Shown: positions 11,461 to 26,400, counted from the stretch's first letter. The stretch is DNA of 64,000 nt from Phialocephala subalpina (GCA_900073065.1 FJOG01000023.1:810179-874178), one strand, 5' to 3'. The notes: generated by a model from the letters alone, not told the origin. Numbers and translations: made by a program.

Positions 11461-11902
11461 ACTCGAGGCGTCTATCTAATCTTCGTATGTCATGAGTAAA
11501 ATTGCATGAAGGCTGGAGTGTCCAGCACTGCGCGCCTGTAATCGACCTCTTGGGAGATGGAAATAATAAAGAAGGAAGAATGTGCGGTGCAGAATTCGTC
11601 GAGGTATCCGCAAGAGCTTGACCGAAGCTAGCATGAAAATCACCTAGCTCGGCGCTAAGGGCTTGGCACGTGATACGTTCGATATCGAAATTGAACCTCG
11701 AATCCCAGCCTCTTCGACCTACATTCGGAACCAAAATTCATTCACTCATTTTGGATTATCATGCCATTATTCATAGCATAAGTTGGAGCTATTGTTGGCG
11801 TTCTATTTAATTTGCATCACACGCACGTCAACATCGAAACTTGAAAATCGATGCTTCTAATTTCGAAGCAGATTTGAAGCAGATTTGAGGCTGCCATCGA
11901 TC
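11461..11902. promoter_or_regulatory. Divergent promoter region between GID8 and URK1
   Basis: About 440 bp separate the divergent start codons of GID8 (minus) and URK1 (plus), so both promoters must lie here. An antisense frame at 11450-11734 overlaps the GID8 start and shows no family features. No clear TATA element is assigned. Confidence 0.5.
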
Positions 11903-13886
11903 ATGGCAGACATAGTGAGCAAGAGAGCTCACTACTCTCCACCATGGTTAGTGTCCGAATCTTCGAAGTACATTCGAGCTCTTTGCCTTGTGCCTCTAGG
12001 AGCTGGGATTCATGGAACTCGCATACACCCATGTCTCAAGCTCCTATGATAGCTCACGTGTCCTCCTTTGACTTCTCGCTCATTGCTGTTGCTAGGGCCG
12101 ATGTTTGCATTATTGGCATTGCTGGTAGCTCAGGGTCAGGTAAATCTACACTATCTCACGCGATTGTGTCGAAGTTAAATTTGCCCTGGGTTGTCATTCT
12201 TTCTATGGTAGCAACTGCCTTGCTCTGATTATGCTATCTTCTAATGATAGATACAGGATTCCTTCTACAAATCCCTTGACGCCGAAGGCTCTCGCAAAGC
12301 TTTCCTAAACGAATACGATTTCGATTCCCCAGATGCCGTAGACTTCGATGTCTTAGTTGATCGACTGCGTGATCTCAAAGCAGGGTAAGATTGTCATGTG
12401 CTCACATTCAAGTGTCCGCACTTCGAGTATCAAACACATAAAATATTCACAGGCTGACATAATTTTAGCAAGAGAGCGGAGATTCCAATCTACTCGTTCG
12501 CCAAACACGCACGGGAAAAGGAAACAACTTCCATTTACTCTCCTCATGTTCTCATACTTGAAGGAATCTTCGCACTCTATGATGAACGCGTCCTTGAGCT
12601 TCTGGATATGAAGGTGCGTATTCGTTATGAAGCTTTGGGGCCGAGATCTGATTACCTTTTATCCAGATATTCTGCGAAGCAGACGCAGACACTTGCTTGT
12701 CTCGACGAAGTAAGCTTTATGAACCTACATCCTGCGATATCTGACAGTCATTAGTACTGCGGGATGTTTCTGAGCGAGGCAGAGATATAGAGGGCTGTAT
12801 CAAACAATGGTTCTCTTTTGTGAAGGTATGTATTCAGAAGGAGAACCATATTGCATGATTATTTGGAAGTATCCACAGTGGAAGATTTTCTATCTTCAAA
12901 CTTCGTCGAACAAGACAATTTCTGACGACTGGTAGCCAAACTTTGAGCAATTTGTAGAGCCTCAACGAAAAGTAGCCGGTGAGTCTGGAAACATCGAAAA
13001 TTTACTGCAATGACATTGATCAAGCTCAGATATCATCGTTCCACGAGGCGTCGAAAACAGAGTTGCCATAAGTGAGTCCGCTCCAAAATCAAACTACAAG
13101 CGGAGTACTAACGCACTTTGCAGCGATGGTCATACAATACATCGAGCGCAAACTCATTGAGAAATCCAAGGCGCATCGAGCTGAACTCCGGAAACTTGGA
13201 CAAAGCTCAGAGGATGATCCTCTTTCCAATCAAGTCCTGATCCTTGAACAGAGCTCGCAGGTGAAAGGGATGAATACAATCATCCAGGATATCGACACCT
13301 CAGCCGAGGACTTTATCTTCTACTTTGACAGAATGGCTACGTTGTTGGTTGAAAAGTATGTCACGGACTGCGGATATATGAATCTTGCTAATTATTCATA
13401 AGCGCAATGAACAATATCTATTTCAAGGAGGAAACCGTTGAGACACCGGCTGGCAACAAGTATAACGGCTTGACTGCGATAGGAGAGACTAGTGCAGTCG
13501 TCGTCCTTCGCGCAGGATCCGTGTTTGAGACTGGGTTGAAAAGGGTGCTGCCAGACTGTCGAACCGGTCGCCTTCTCATACAATCCAACATACGGACCGG
13601 TGAACCGGAACTACACTACCTCAAGCTCCCCGGAAATATTGAGACGCACGACAACGTGCTGATACTTGACCCGCAAATGTCTAGTGGGGGTGCAGCACTA
13701 ATGGCTGTTCAAGTCCTCGTTGACCACGGCGTTCCTGAAGACAAAATTGTTTTCGTCACTTACTTCGCTGGCAGGCTGGGCTTGAATAGGCTGACAAAGG
13801 TATTCCCAGAGGTCAACGTTGTTGTCTGTACGATGGTCGCAGATTTCGAGGAGCGATGGATCGAGCGCAAGTATTTTGGTTGTTGA
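11903..13886 (+). CDS. URK1: Uridine/cytidine kinase with C-terminal UPRT-like domain
   Basis: Phosphorylates uridine and cytidine to UMP and CMP in pyrimidine salvage. Ten exons: 11903-11946, 12096-12207, 12257-12384, 12469-12613, 12667-12709, 12755-12825, 12936-12978, 13030-13071, 13124-13355 and 13403-13886. They total 1344 nt (447 aa), and every junction keeps phase. The P-loop is GIAGSSGSGKST (about residues 22-33), followed by DSFYKSL, the uridine-binding region ending in EGIFALYD, and RRILRDVSERGRD (lid/Arg region). The last exon is a uracil-phosphoribosyltransferase-like domain with the PRPP-loop region LDPQMSSGGAA and the C-terminal FAGRLGL segment. Fungal Urk1 proteins typically carry this appended domain; whether it is catalytic here cannot be judged. 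Several exons of about 43 bp make this gene unusually intron-rich for the window. Confidence 0.93.
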
Positions 13887-14471
13887 TGACTGAGGTGAGG
13901 GGGCTGGCATGGACGATTCGAGACCATGGGTCAAGACGTCGTGCATTTTGCGGTTCTCCGAACTCAGCTTGCGACAAGATTGGTCAATTAGCAGCATCAT
14001 AGGAAATGGTGATGTTGTGTTAAGACGAAAATTGACTGCCCGATTACTTCAGGAGCTCGCCTTACGACTTTGGAACAGTGGTCTCTAGCATTAAACCCGA
14101 ACTTGCAGGCCGGGAGAAACGTCACACAGGGATTCTCGGGACCGGGCCTTCGCTAGCGAGGGGAAAGGGGAGACTACGACTGAAAAGGGGTTAGCCGAAC
14201 TGACATGGTTTCTGGACATCATAAAGCTTCGGGAACCCACAGTCTCGACCCAACAGCAGCAAATACAAGTGGAGAAGGGCGTATCTTTCAGCGCTGCATC
14301 ATAGGAAAGTATTAATTTCTTTCGTCACCGCATATTATTGCACGGGGAGCCTCAGCGTGAATCTTTTCTTTCTCCTCCGAATTATTGTCACAAGATTGTC
14401 TGTCAAGTCGTTATTTTTTACTCCCTAGAAGAATCGTTGAAAATTCTCAAGCTGCGTGAGCTTTCGTCAAC
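13887..14471. other. Intergenic region
   Basis: 3' flank of URK1 and about 0.5 kb upstream of the giant LysM gene. The last 200 bp before the start codon are T- and pyrimidine-rich, common upstream of fungal genes. No specific element is identified. Confidence 0.55.
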
Positions 14472-17400
14472 ATGCACTTCTCCAGAGGTGTGCTTGTAGC
14501 AGTCGCTGCAAGCGCTTCTGGAGCTGTGGCTTGGGAGTGGCCATGGCAATCCCAAACAACAGAATCTTTCAACCCTCTACCGACTGAAGCAGGAGTCAAG
14601 CGAGACGAGTTCGCTGGAGCTCGCGCTGGCGCTGGAGACGTACCAGGCGACGTTTCCTATGCAACAGCTGCTGCATATGCTGGTGCCGAATCAAACCGTG
14701 ATGAAGTCGCCAATCAAGGCTACAACAACATACACTCTTCATTGCACTTCTCACAGCTCCCATCTTCAATCAAAACTGCGGCATCGGTAACGAACGCCTT
14801 TTCGAAACCAATTCCTCAGCCAAGTATTCCATCTGAGGGAGCCCCCTCGAATCCAGTTCAGCAGCTGAGCATTCCCGCACATAAGTCGGTGACGATTGCC
14901 TTTTCAAACCCAATTCCTCAGCCCAGCCTACCATCTCTTCGACATTCTTCAAACGGCCAAGCTCCGCCGTTGAGCATCCCAAATGGCGGACAATTCTCGA
15001 GCAGTCGTGCATCGGTTGCTAAGGTGTCTCCGAACCTGATGCCACTGCCCAATCTGTCCTCACTCGGGCATGTTTCGCAGATCCCGTCATTGAGTCGTGC
15101 ATCGAATGCCCAGGCATCGGCGTCAATGGCCCACCCTACCACAGCCCCCTTACCTAGTCTCTCTGGCTCAGCACCCGCTGTTGACCCTACGGCCTCAATT
15201 GTATCGGCTATAGAGTCTGCTCTTCGCACCTCACACGTTCCGTTCCAGAGCGGCCTTGTGAGTTTTGGCGTAAACCAATATTTTGCACAACAGACTGGAG
15301 GTGTTGTTCCCACACCCTCGACACCGTTGGAAAGCATTGTGGCTTCGATTTTGGCACGCCCCAGTAACAGGGAAGTTCCTACTAGTGTTCCGGCGCAAGG
15401 AATGATCAATTCACGAGCGTCAATAGTCGGTGAAAGTAAGTGACTGTCATTTCATCTTGTGATCATAGTAGTCTGTCTTTTGAACGCGTCTCTTTGAGGA
15501 GACAGATTATCTTATTTATTTGCTTCTTCAAATGCTGATACCTTTCGCTACTAGGTTCAAGGATAAATTCTGGTTTGATTCCCTCCAATACCCCTATTAC
15601 TAACAAACGTTCGACAACTCCACAGTCAGGCAATTCACCCAGACCAACAAGCCTCGCTGGCCCGAACAGTCTATCACGGGAGTCATCTCGACATGTGCCA
15701 CAACCGAGCCTGCTCCCTTTGCATCCAGAGCCAACAATCCCTATGGCGAACTCAAGTGCACCTCTAAGCGTAACATCAGGAGCCGGCCAATCAAGTCATC
15801 ATGGTAGCTTCAGCATTCCCGGCTTGCCATCATTCAACCCCCCGTCCCCCAGCCACCAAACAAGTCAGGCTCCTATGTCGTCTCTTCCTGCAGCGAGTTT
15901 GAATATTCATAGCACCTCTCTATCATCTGTCAAGGTCCCATCATCGGCAATTTATCCAGCGGAAAGTTCACTTCTTCATCGATCGAGCTCCGTTGGAACT
16001 GTGCGTCCTCCCGCAGAGAGCCAACACGGCGTCAGCGTGTCTTTACCAATCTCAGTCCCTGGGCCTGTGAAGTCAGTTCTCAGCAGTGTCCAATATGCGG
16101 CATCCTCAAACAACGTTCCAAGACCGAGCTTGAGCACAGGTAGCGGCGAGGAAGTCAGTCATAATGGCCCATTGCCATCATCAGTCTCAAAGATGTTAAA
16201 TTTGATCAGTGGCTCTCAACATTCAGCAACGATCTCCAACAATGCTCCCAAACCTTCCGTATCGTTCAATCCTGGAGGACTAGTTATATCTGTCAGGTCA
16301 TCTTTGGTCCCCATCAATACGTTGCTTCCACCGGTTTCGAACCATCACTCCTCTGCTACAAATCGAGGGGACTCGCCAGTCGCCTCTAGCGTGTCGAGCA
16401 GAAATGGAAATTCAGCAAATCCTCTGCCGAATTCTATCCACTCTGCATCTCTTGGCGCTGCAACAACTTTGCCGCAAAGTTCGACCTTGCCTCATCTTCC
16501 AACTTTGAGTTTCCCTCATCAGGCAAGCCTCTCGCCTGCTAGAAGTGCAAGCAGCATTCGAAACGAAGAATCGTCGATCGACCTTCCAAAATCCAGCCAA
16601 GAAACACATAGGACTGCTCAAACGGCGGTCTCTTTAGGTGGCAATCGCCCAACTTCTGCGCGGTCTGAATCATCAGCTAGCAATGCTCTTACGTCTTTGA
16701 GATCTGTGCCAGGAAAACCCGTACAGTCCGCACTCTCTTCCTTATTTGGGAATCGCCTGACCTCTGAGAGATCTTTGCCAGCCGCTAGTCGATCGGCCAG
16801 CCACTTAGCATCGAGTCTTTCTCAAGCCACTCATCCTGTGTCATTAAGTCTTCCCGGTACACAATCTCTACCACATGGGTCCTTGCCTGCTTTGGCTAGT
16901 CTTCCCCATGCTTCACTAGCAGAGCAGCCTTCATTTTTGCCTTCCGCAAGTGTGCCGCATTCTGCGAGTGTTCCGCACTTATCTTTGCCAGGCTTGCCAA
17001 CGTCTCTAGTAAATGCGCCGCACACATCTTTGCCAGGAGTCAGCATCCCAAATCAAGTTACCATCCCAGGACAACACACATCATTGTCAGGACTACCTAC
17101 ATCTTTAGCGAGTGTCTCCCGTGCATCTTTGCCAGGAGTCAACATTCCGAGCCATGTCAGCATTCCAGGGCTGCATACATCTTTGCCGTCTATCAGTATC
17201 CCACACAATAGTTTGGCCACTTCTAGCTTGCATGGGAGTCCGAGTCTTTTCAATTCGCAGACAACCCATGTCTCGGGGTTCAATCCTACATTACCTATCA
17301 GCTCGGGGCCAAGCAATGTGCCTGGTGCTTCGAGTTTCAGCTTTGTAAGGGGAAGTTTGCCGGCAGCATCGTTGCCAAGTTCCCATCCATTGAGCCCACC

Positions 17401-20400
17401 AACTGTTGTACCAACATCGAGTCACGCCAGCTCTCTCTCCGCCCATAGTCCCGGTGTGGCCAGCTCTCAAAGTTCTCGCAGTTCAATACCAGCTACTCGA
17501 CCAGGCAAAAGCCAAGGCCAAAGCCTTCCAACACTTAGTCACTCTTCCAGCCTAAGGCTAACGATCTCTTTACCGCAGAACAGCCTGAGCCTCCCAAATC
17601 TCCCAACGAGCCATGGACTTCCAACTTCCCTATCGATATCACATTTGAGTGTTGTACCAAGTCTTCAGACATCATTGCCAGGCTTGAGTGTCAGTCAAAT
17701 CCGACCCGCAGTCCCTTCAAGCTTGCATGGAAGCAGCATCAGCCGTCCGAATACTGCTACTTCCCTAGCGGTACAGAGTCCGAGTCACTCCTCAGCCATA
17801 TTGAGTGTGCACAAGAGCAATGTCGGCACCAGCATCCCACATGTTCCAACTAGCGTCCTTAGTAGCGTTCCAACAACCTTCACGCATCCCAATATCCCTT
17901 CGAGCCTTAATGTTAATAGCCCACCGGGCGCGAGCATTTCACGGAACCCGAGTCAGTATAGTGTCGTGAACTCCCTCTCTTCTGGCGCCCTTTCAGCTGC
18001 ATCCTCACCGCGGTTATCAACAGCAAATGTTGGTAGCTCCGCGAACCAAGGACGTTCAAGTGCTGCTTCTGGTATTCGGCCATCCCAACTTAGTTCAATA
18101 CACTCGCATATCAGTATTCCGACAAGTCTTCCGCTGAATGACATGGGACTTTCAACGAGGCCACATAATAGTGCCGCCAGAAACGTCCCACCACACCTAT
18201 CCTCGCTGATCCCTCACCTCAGTTCGGACATTTCTAGAGCTACGCCCACCCGAAGCATCCAACCATTGCCCAGTCTCCAGACCTCTTACCCTTCCGGCAT
18301 TGAAACTTCATCTAGCCACAGTGGTTTTGCATCTTCATCTCTCTCGCATGCTGCTACCAATTCGATCGAAAGTCGAGGAGCTTCCTCACTAGGCTCTAGT
18401 TCACGCTCTGTGGCACCGTTAAACGTGCATACTACGGTCAAGGGCCCAATAGGCCCTATCTTACCCTCATTTTTGAGCAGCCAGCAGCATTCTTTAGCAT
18501 CTGTTACACGATCACCCCTCGCTAGCGGAATTATTCCAGCCCCTGTCGAATCAAGGCTTTCTTCTGCAATCCAAGCAGGTACTAGCATCGCACCTCCTGC
18601 ACTCTCAAGTATCTTGTCCGGGGTTGTTGGGTCAGCTCGATCTTCAGTCTTGAATGTCGTTAGCAGCGCTTTGCACTCTGCAGTACCTTCTTCCGGTTTC
18701 GAGTCAAGGCCTTCAGCATCGAGCCGTGCTATCGGGCTTTCAACTGCAGCGGTTCCATCTCGCTCTTTGGGGTCAGCCTTGCCATCGAGTGCACATGCAA
18801 GTCTCGTTCGTAGCTCGTCGGTTGCACTTAGTCCTATGGAGTCAGAGATCTCCTCGCTCTTCCATACAGGTTCTGGTCCCCCTACAGCAGCACTTCCAAC
18901 TGTCATTCGATCGGCCTTGCTGTCAATTTTCAGTGAGGATCCAGGACTTACACGAAGTGCCGTTCCAACGGGTGCTGTAGCATCAGCTCTTTCGTCAATA
19001 TTCGGCGAGAATCCAACACCTACCCACAGCGCCACAGTCCCAACTGATCCCATCAGGTCGACCTTGTCATCAATTCTAGCCTCCTCACTCCATAGCAGTA
19101 TCGCATCCTCCTCGGTCATTCGCTCAGCATCCCCAACAGCTCCTCATGGATCACCACAATTATCATCCATCCTCAACCAAGCTTCTTCTTTCTTTCATTC
19201 AGCTTCTGCGCTGCCCACAAATTCACATGGATCACTTCAAACTTCGTCCTTGACCAATCAAGCTTCTTCCATCCTGCATTCAGCCTCTGTGTTACCCACG
19301 AGTTCCACTATTAGACCTGCCACCTCTCTGCTTAGTAGCTCACAGTATGCCATTTCTTCGGTTCTCCAACACTCGGCTTCTGTATCCTCACAGGCTCTGG
19401 TCTCCGACAGCCCCCCTTCAAGCATGCCATTCCCTCACGGCAGTGCACAAAGTGCCCATTCACCATCGCGAGGTATTGGACCAGTCGAAAGTGCACCCAT
19501 CGTCAACACCAGAAGTCAGATTTCCTCAATTCAAACTGGTAGACCTGCCCAAAGCCTTGCCTCGTCGATACTGGACAACACGGCCACTGGATCAGTTCCA
19601 ATTCCCACCCCTAGTGGAGGCTTCCTATCTCGATTTTCCTCCATCCTTGGATTTACCACGAGATTGCCCTCAGGATCTGTCGATGTATCGGCTCCAACTG
19701 TTGCAACGCCAACAATCAGATCGACGCCAACAACGCATGGTGGGGTTTCACCGTCTGCTATTTTGTCCAGCGAAAGACTGCCTGGATTTTCGAGTATCCT
19801 CAGCTCCCTTAGGGCACAAATATCTTCCAACCCCAGCCAAAGCAGAGCTGCGAGTTCGCAAGCACAACAGCAATCTTCCGTACTTGGCACGGGGAGTGTA
19901 CAAACACGCTCGGCACTCTCAAGCTCGCACGCTCACCAGTCCTCTGCTGCTGGTACAGGAAGTGCTCAGCGACAATCAACGCCTTCAAGCTCGCTCCCTG
20001 TCTCGCCGACGACATCCGCACCACCAAGCCTTACAAGTCTTTCAAGTGCCCAGATTTCGTCTCTCATAAGCTCCTTGGAAGCGCAGCCAACGCTTGATCC
20101 GGCGCACTTGAGAGAATTATGGGCTCTGCAAAGTCTCTTGAACCAAAGGACCATGATACCGAGTACTCAGTCATCTGGCACAGAGACCTCTTCTGCATCT
20201 TCAAGTCACAATTCTCTGTCTCAGGCCCAATCCAGATACTCGTTGGCACTGAGTGCAGTGACATCGTCAACGCATCTGCCTTCGACTTCCCATTTAGCAT
20301 CTCAATCAATTGCCGGTGCATCGACCAGACTGCCCGTGTCTCAAGCTCGATCAAGCATCATACCGCAGCCTAATTCCCGAACATCGATCATGCAACCCGT

Positions 20401-23400
20401 TTCGCCATCCGTATCTTCTCGTGGAGCATCGACGTCAGGCCCTCCAATCGCAAGTTCTTCAGCCCACGCCTCCAGCTTGTTGTCAATATCAAACGAAGCG
20501 TCTGAGTCTCATTCAGCACACGCAAGCTCGGCGTCATCAATCCCAGGAACACCGGCAGTGTCTTCTGGCTTCCACTCATCTGTAATCCTTGTATCAAGTC
20601 AAGGAGGATCAGCTTCAACCGAGTTACCAAGGTCTCTGTCGACCCAGAGAGCCCTTTCTTCAGCCGAATCAAGCTTGGCCTCTCGAGCAAGCTCCCGAAC
20701 GCCCACCATTCAAAATGTATCACCATCTGCATCGTCCTTGCGAGGTTCATTGACGTCGAGACTGCCAATCGGGGTTTCTTCGGCCTCGCTTGGCCGACCA
20801 GTTACCGCCTCCTCGAACACGAACTCGGGGCCGATTGTGTCGTCCCCGAACTTGCCATCATCTGCAAGGTCGAATTCGTTGTCATTGCCGGCTTCTCAAA
20901 CATATTCTAGCCATGTATTGGGAACATCTGCCACACCATCTCTCTCGGTGCCGCATGTTTCCTTGCCATTCACGATCCCTCAAATCTCAAGAGCCTCCTT
21001 CGCGGATTCATCTGCACGGGTGGAAAGCTCTAACACTGTATCGCGGGGAAACACTGCGGCCTCGGTGGTTTCTTCACCCGTGGCAATGCAATCTACTTTA
21101 CATTCGATTCAAGTCTCCAGTCGTGGCTCGGCGAGTCCATCGGGAAGCGGTACAGGTGCACTCTCGTCTTCTCACGGCAGCGTATCAAGTAGAGCGACTT
21201 CAATCTTGTCAGAATCTACTTCGGCACGCATCTCGCCAAGTCAATCTGTGGTACTCTCCGAATCTGCAGGAAGAAGCTCTACTCTCATCCCTACTATCAG
21301 ATCTTCCTCGCAATCAGCGTCGTTTGTTGTGACCAACTCAGTGCATAGCTCTGGAGTGTCCAACTCTGCAATCCGCCCCTCAGTCAGCTTGCCACACCTT
21401 TCATCGGCAATTTCCTTGACCATTCCAACTGCATCGATGCCTCACTTGTCTTTATCTGCATCTATTCCTGGCAATATGGGAGCGACCTCGCGAGCTTCGA
21501 CTGTCTCATCCAGGGCCTCTAGCATTGCGTCTCAGGGAACAAATGCAGCCTCCACGGTTTCATCGTCTGTGCAATCAAGCCAACTCTCAGCCCGAACATC
21601 CAGTCTTGGTAGTCTCGCTACCGCATCTGGAACCGGTTCGCCGTTGTCGTCATCTTCACGCATCACGCCTAGTCAAGGAGGATCTTCTGCAAGGTCGTCC
21701 TATGACCCAGGGAGGTCGCAAAACGTCATGCCCTCGCTGCGATCATTATCACTGGTTTCTTCTGTCTCTCCTTCAAGGAGTGTGGAATCAAGTGCAACTC
21801 CTGTCCAAAGTTCAGGTGCAGGAAGCACGACTGCCGTGCTAAGAAGCAGCACGGCGATCGCACAGCCTTCAAGGTCCTTCGCATCACAGGAACCATCATC
21901 TACAGCGATAAGAGCTTCTCAGCTTCCTGGTACCTCACCCTCTGTACGAAATCCTTCCGTCAGCTTAGGCTCTTCGTATGATCCAGGACAATCCCAAAGT
22001 GCAAGGTCATCCGCTCAGAATACGTTCTCTGCCCCATTATCACGCAATTCGGCAGACAATTCTGCCATGAGCTTGCCCTCTCAATTGAGTTCACAGTCGA
22101 TTCGGGCTTCTAATTCAAGTTTAGGATCTCGTAGCATTATTTCTGCGTCGAGTGGGTCAACAATAGTGCAGCCTTCAAGCTCTGTTGCAACACCAGGCGC
22201 ATCATCTGCAACGACAAAAATTTCTCAGCTCTCTGGAACCCATTCAACTGCCCCTCAGACTGTCATTCCCATCAACTCAGGCGGTTCTTCTGTTCCTGGT
22301 CCATCACGCAGCACCACACTGGGTAAGACAACCACACATAATTCCTTATCCGGTTCTTCTACTCGGTCATCCTCGGCACCGTTAGTTTCCAGCTTGAGGT
22401 CTTCCATTGAAGTAATCCCGCCCGTTCTGAGCTCCGTGCTATCGAGAATCAGTTCCGAACCAATAGTTATCTCAACTCTCTCGAGCGGAGCAGGTTCGGT
22501 CTTGCCTACTATTGCTACATCTCCGCAACTCAGCTTGACAAATAGCAAGGCCTCTAGCACTGCTGTCTTAGCATCTAGTCCTTCCTCTGAGACGGTTATT
22601 AGGCCCACATCTAGTCGAATTTCAAGTAGCAATCTCGTCTCTATTTCTGGACAAGGCTCATCTGTCATCCGGCCCACATCCAGTTCGATTTCTGGCAGCA
22701 GTGCTGTTTCTGTTTCAGGACGATCTTCCTCCATCGCCCGGCCCGCATCGAATCGAATTTCTGGCAGTAATGTCGCATCCATTCCAGGACAACCGTCTTC
22801 AGCAATTGTCTCTTTTCTCTCCAGACAATTCCCTAGTACCAGTATTCAGCTAAGCTTAAGCCAATCATCTGGAATTCAGCAACCATCCTCAAGACTTCCT
22901 ACTATCGGCAGTGCCTCAGCCCGCCACTCTTCTGAGGTTATCTCCTCTCAAACTGGTTCATTACATTCCGGATCAAGTACCGGCTTACCAAAGTCGTTGC
23001 CATCGACCCTGGCACAAAGTGAGACTTCAAGGATAAACACTGGATCATTACTCTCTTCGCTGTCGGCTCCTACTTCGCAGGCATCCCCTAGTGTCTCGTC
23101 TATCCAATCGCCTGTTCAAAGCATGGGAGCCTCTTCCACTCCTATGGCAACTCGAAGTGGGAGTTTGTCATCCTCTATCAGAGTTTCTTCGCCCTCAATT
23201 CGCGTTCCAAGCTCGCTAGAGGGTGGCATCACTAGCTCCAGGATTACCTCACAGTCACCCCAAGCTTCATTGGCTTCGCATGCCAGATCCAGTGTTTCCA
23301 CTAAGCACTCATTAAGTTCGACCTTGCGTTCAGGTTTCTCTTCAATCGTCCAAACACAAGCCACGCGATCGCAATCCTCACCCACCGGCTCATATACTGG

Positions 23401-26400
23401 GACATTGACGACGGCACCACTACCAAGCAGTACTAGTCTATCTCTCGACCAAATCAGCTCGCTGATTGGTTCTTTGGAAGCACAATCCACCTTAGATCCT
23501 GCCCACGAAAGGGAGTTACTCGCGTTAGAATTACTTCGCAGTCAACTACTTACGATCTCAAGCACTCAATTCCCAAGTCCACAGAGTACCACAGCTCAAC
23601 GTGAGTCTTTGGCCTCTTCTGTTAGATCAACATTGAGCTCTTCGTCCTCGGTTCGCCCATCAACTTCGCTGGCAACTGGTGCTACAAGCTCCGGAATCAT
23701 TCCGGAATCGTCACTAGCTTCTTTGCCCTCACCTGCTAGATCCAGCGCTTCTTCAGTGCAATCCGATGTTCGAACTAGCATAGCCTCTCCAGCTATTCCA
23801 ACATCTCAGACCTTGGTCTCGCCTACTAAAATTCCACCGACTTCCTTAATCTCAGAACTCACAAGAAGTTCCCTTGAGGCTGTCACAAGATCTAGGGCGT
23901 CCGAAACCTCATTGGTATCTTTGACCTTGTCCGCGGAAAGCAGCACAGCAAGCCAAATATCCCGCTCGGCATCTTCAGCATCACAATTGCCTGCCATCAG
24001 CTCCTTGATCTCTTCCCTTCAATCGCAGAGAAGCTCTGTTTTGAGCTCGATTCTACCAACTAGCCCCCTAGTTTCACGGACCGCATCCATCGAATCCAGT
24101 CAAATAGGCACAAGATCTACAGCAAGTCTCTCTACACGTCCCAGTGCGTTTGACCTTTCATCATCGACACCACGCGCGAGTCAAGCCAGCAGCATTTCAA
24201 ATCCTGTTTCCGAGACTTCTTCAAGGTCAACTGCATCTCGTGCATTGGTTTCGATAGCGGTCAGTGGCTCGTTACTTTCATCAATCTCGCGACAATCGTC
24301 TTTGGTTTCATCAGTCAGAAGCAGTGTAACAAGCCAACTTTCCAGCTCGCTTTCACAAGCATCTGAATCCACGATCAGCTCGGCAATACTGCAACAGCAA
24401 AGCTCCGGATCAAGCTTGGCCCAATCAATCAGCTTGCCTGTATCACAGACTACTTCACCAGAATCCAGCCTGCAGACCGCTTCCTTGATACGCCTTTCGA
24501 ATGCTTTAGTCTCATCGCCGACATTGCCCTCAAGTATATTGCAGCGAAGCAGCAGCGTCGCTTCTGGTTTGTCGGCTTCTTCACGGTCGTTTGCCTCTCA
24601 AGTAGCAAGCAGTCAAAGCAGCAGGTCATCCGTGGGAGGGCTCTCGAGTGCTTCACAAGCAGGAACACGACTCAGCACTGCCGTCCTCTCAACCTCGACG
24701 CCGCTGTCAACCCTTTCACCGACAAGGGCGTCTGCGTCGTCAGTTTTATTAAACACTATCTCTTCTTGGGAATCCTCATTAAGTCAGACTCGTGAAATCA
24801 GCAGTCCTCCAGCGATTTTCCCTTCAACTGGAAGTGCCTCCACGTCTGGAACTCCCGCACTAGGTGGTCAAAGGTCAAGCTCTGCCTCCGTTCAGGCATC
24901 TACATCGGTCTCGCCTACACGAGTGCAGCCTTCTGTAGCTTCAAGCTATTCCAGTTCAAGCAGCTTGCAAGCTTCTAAGTCATCTTCCGCCTTAGAAACA
25001 AGCACCATAATTCCAGGACGTCAACCTTCCTCCGTTCTATTGAGCAGCGCACCGATTGTTAGCTCCAGCTCCATACGATTCTCAACCTCTGAGCCAAGTC
25101 CTCAGACAACGGCCATTTCCCGCAGCAGTCAGAGAGTATCATCGTTCGAACAAGCAACACCATCGATAGCGCGTAGCCAAGGAACTGTGCTGTTGTCTTC
25201 TGCTCAGCCAAGTCGCTCAACTGAACCCAGCTCTTCCCTGACGTCGTTCTTGTCGGCGGGATCAAGATTCCAGACACTTGTGTCATCGAGCAGCCAACAA
25301 CGATCACAGTCGTCATCTGCAGCGGTAACAGTACCCATATCAGAAACTCAAGGAATCGTTTCTTCGTCCTCCGTTCGACAATCGTCTGCTTCTCAAAAGA
25401 GCTTGACCTCGCCATCGTCTTCCGTATCACGTGCTCCCACAGCATTGACATCGAGTGTAAGCCGAGAAACCATTATTTCATCCTCTGCTGTTCGAGAATC
25501 CACATCATTACAGCAGAGCCGCACAATTCCGTCCAGCTCCTTATCGGCTCCGCTCTCATCATCGGCATCACGTGCCAAAAGTATTGTATCAGGATCATCC
25601 TCAGTACCGACAGCGGGTAGTCAAGGAGCCATTTCGTCCTCTTCCGCCCAGCAAGTATCTTCTTCTCAGCAGATCCGATCAAGCAAATCTAGCTTAAGCT
25701 CTTCTGGGCGATCCTCTCTGGCGCAAGTCACACCCTCAAACCTGAACACTGCTTCTCGCTCGCTCAGTTCGATCGCTTCAAGCCAAATTTCCTCAGCACA
25801 GCAAATCGTTGCTTCCACGAGTTCCTCGATTGTTGCACAAGTCATGTCGTCCCATGAGAGTAGCTTTGCTTCTTCAAGCACACGATCCCTACCTTCCACA
25901 CAAACTTCTACTCTCTCGTCCAGTATCTTGACCAGCCGAAGCGCGTCGGTTCCATTAAGTAGCGAAAATACCGTGGCCTCCACATCAATGCGCCCAACGG
26001 GTCAGTCGAGTGACTCTATTTCACGTGCTCAGAGCAGCTCCTTATCTTCAAGTCAAGGGTCCTTAGCACCCTCATTAGCCAGCGAACAACCCCCGTCCTC
26101 AAAAAGCTTGACCGGTACATCTACTCAACGCGATCGGTCCACAAGCTTGCTAGCGAGCGTGAGCTCTCAAAGTGAAACTGTTTCACCTGTTAGAAGCAGT
26201 CAAATATCTTCGAGCCAAGCTACATTCGTCTCTTCGTCGGCTAGCAATCTAGTCTCGCCATCTGTTGAAAGCCAGTCAAGACTCAGTCAGCCCGCGAGTC
26301 TCCCAGTAGACACGCACTTGCCGTCGAGCTTGTCATTGACTCAGGGACCCGTAACCACTAGCCGATCGTCTTCGCTCTCTGGACAGAGGTCGTCAAGCAT

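Noticed and set aside
18286..19119. 277-codon antisense frame inside the giant gene
   Set aside because: Ser/Thr/Pro-rich sense codons rarely create stops on the complement; the translation has only Glu/Asp/Ala/Leu filler and no motif. Several other antisense frames in 16-35 kb have the same cause.
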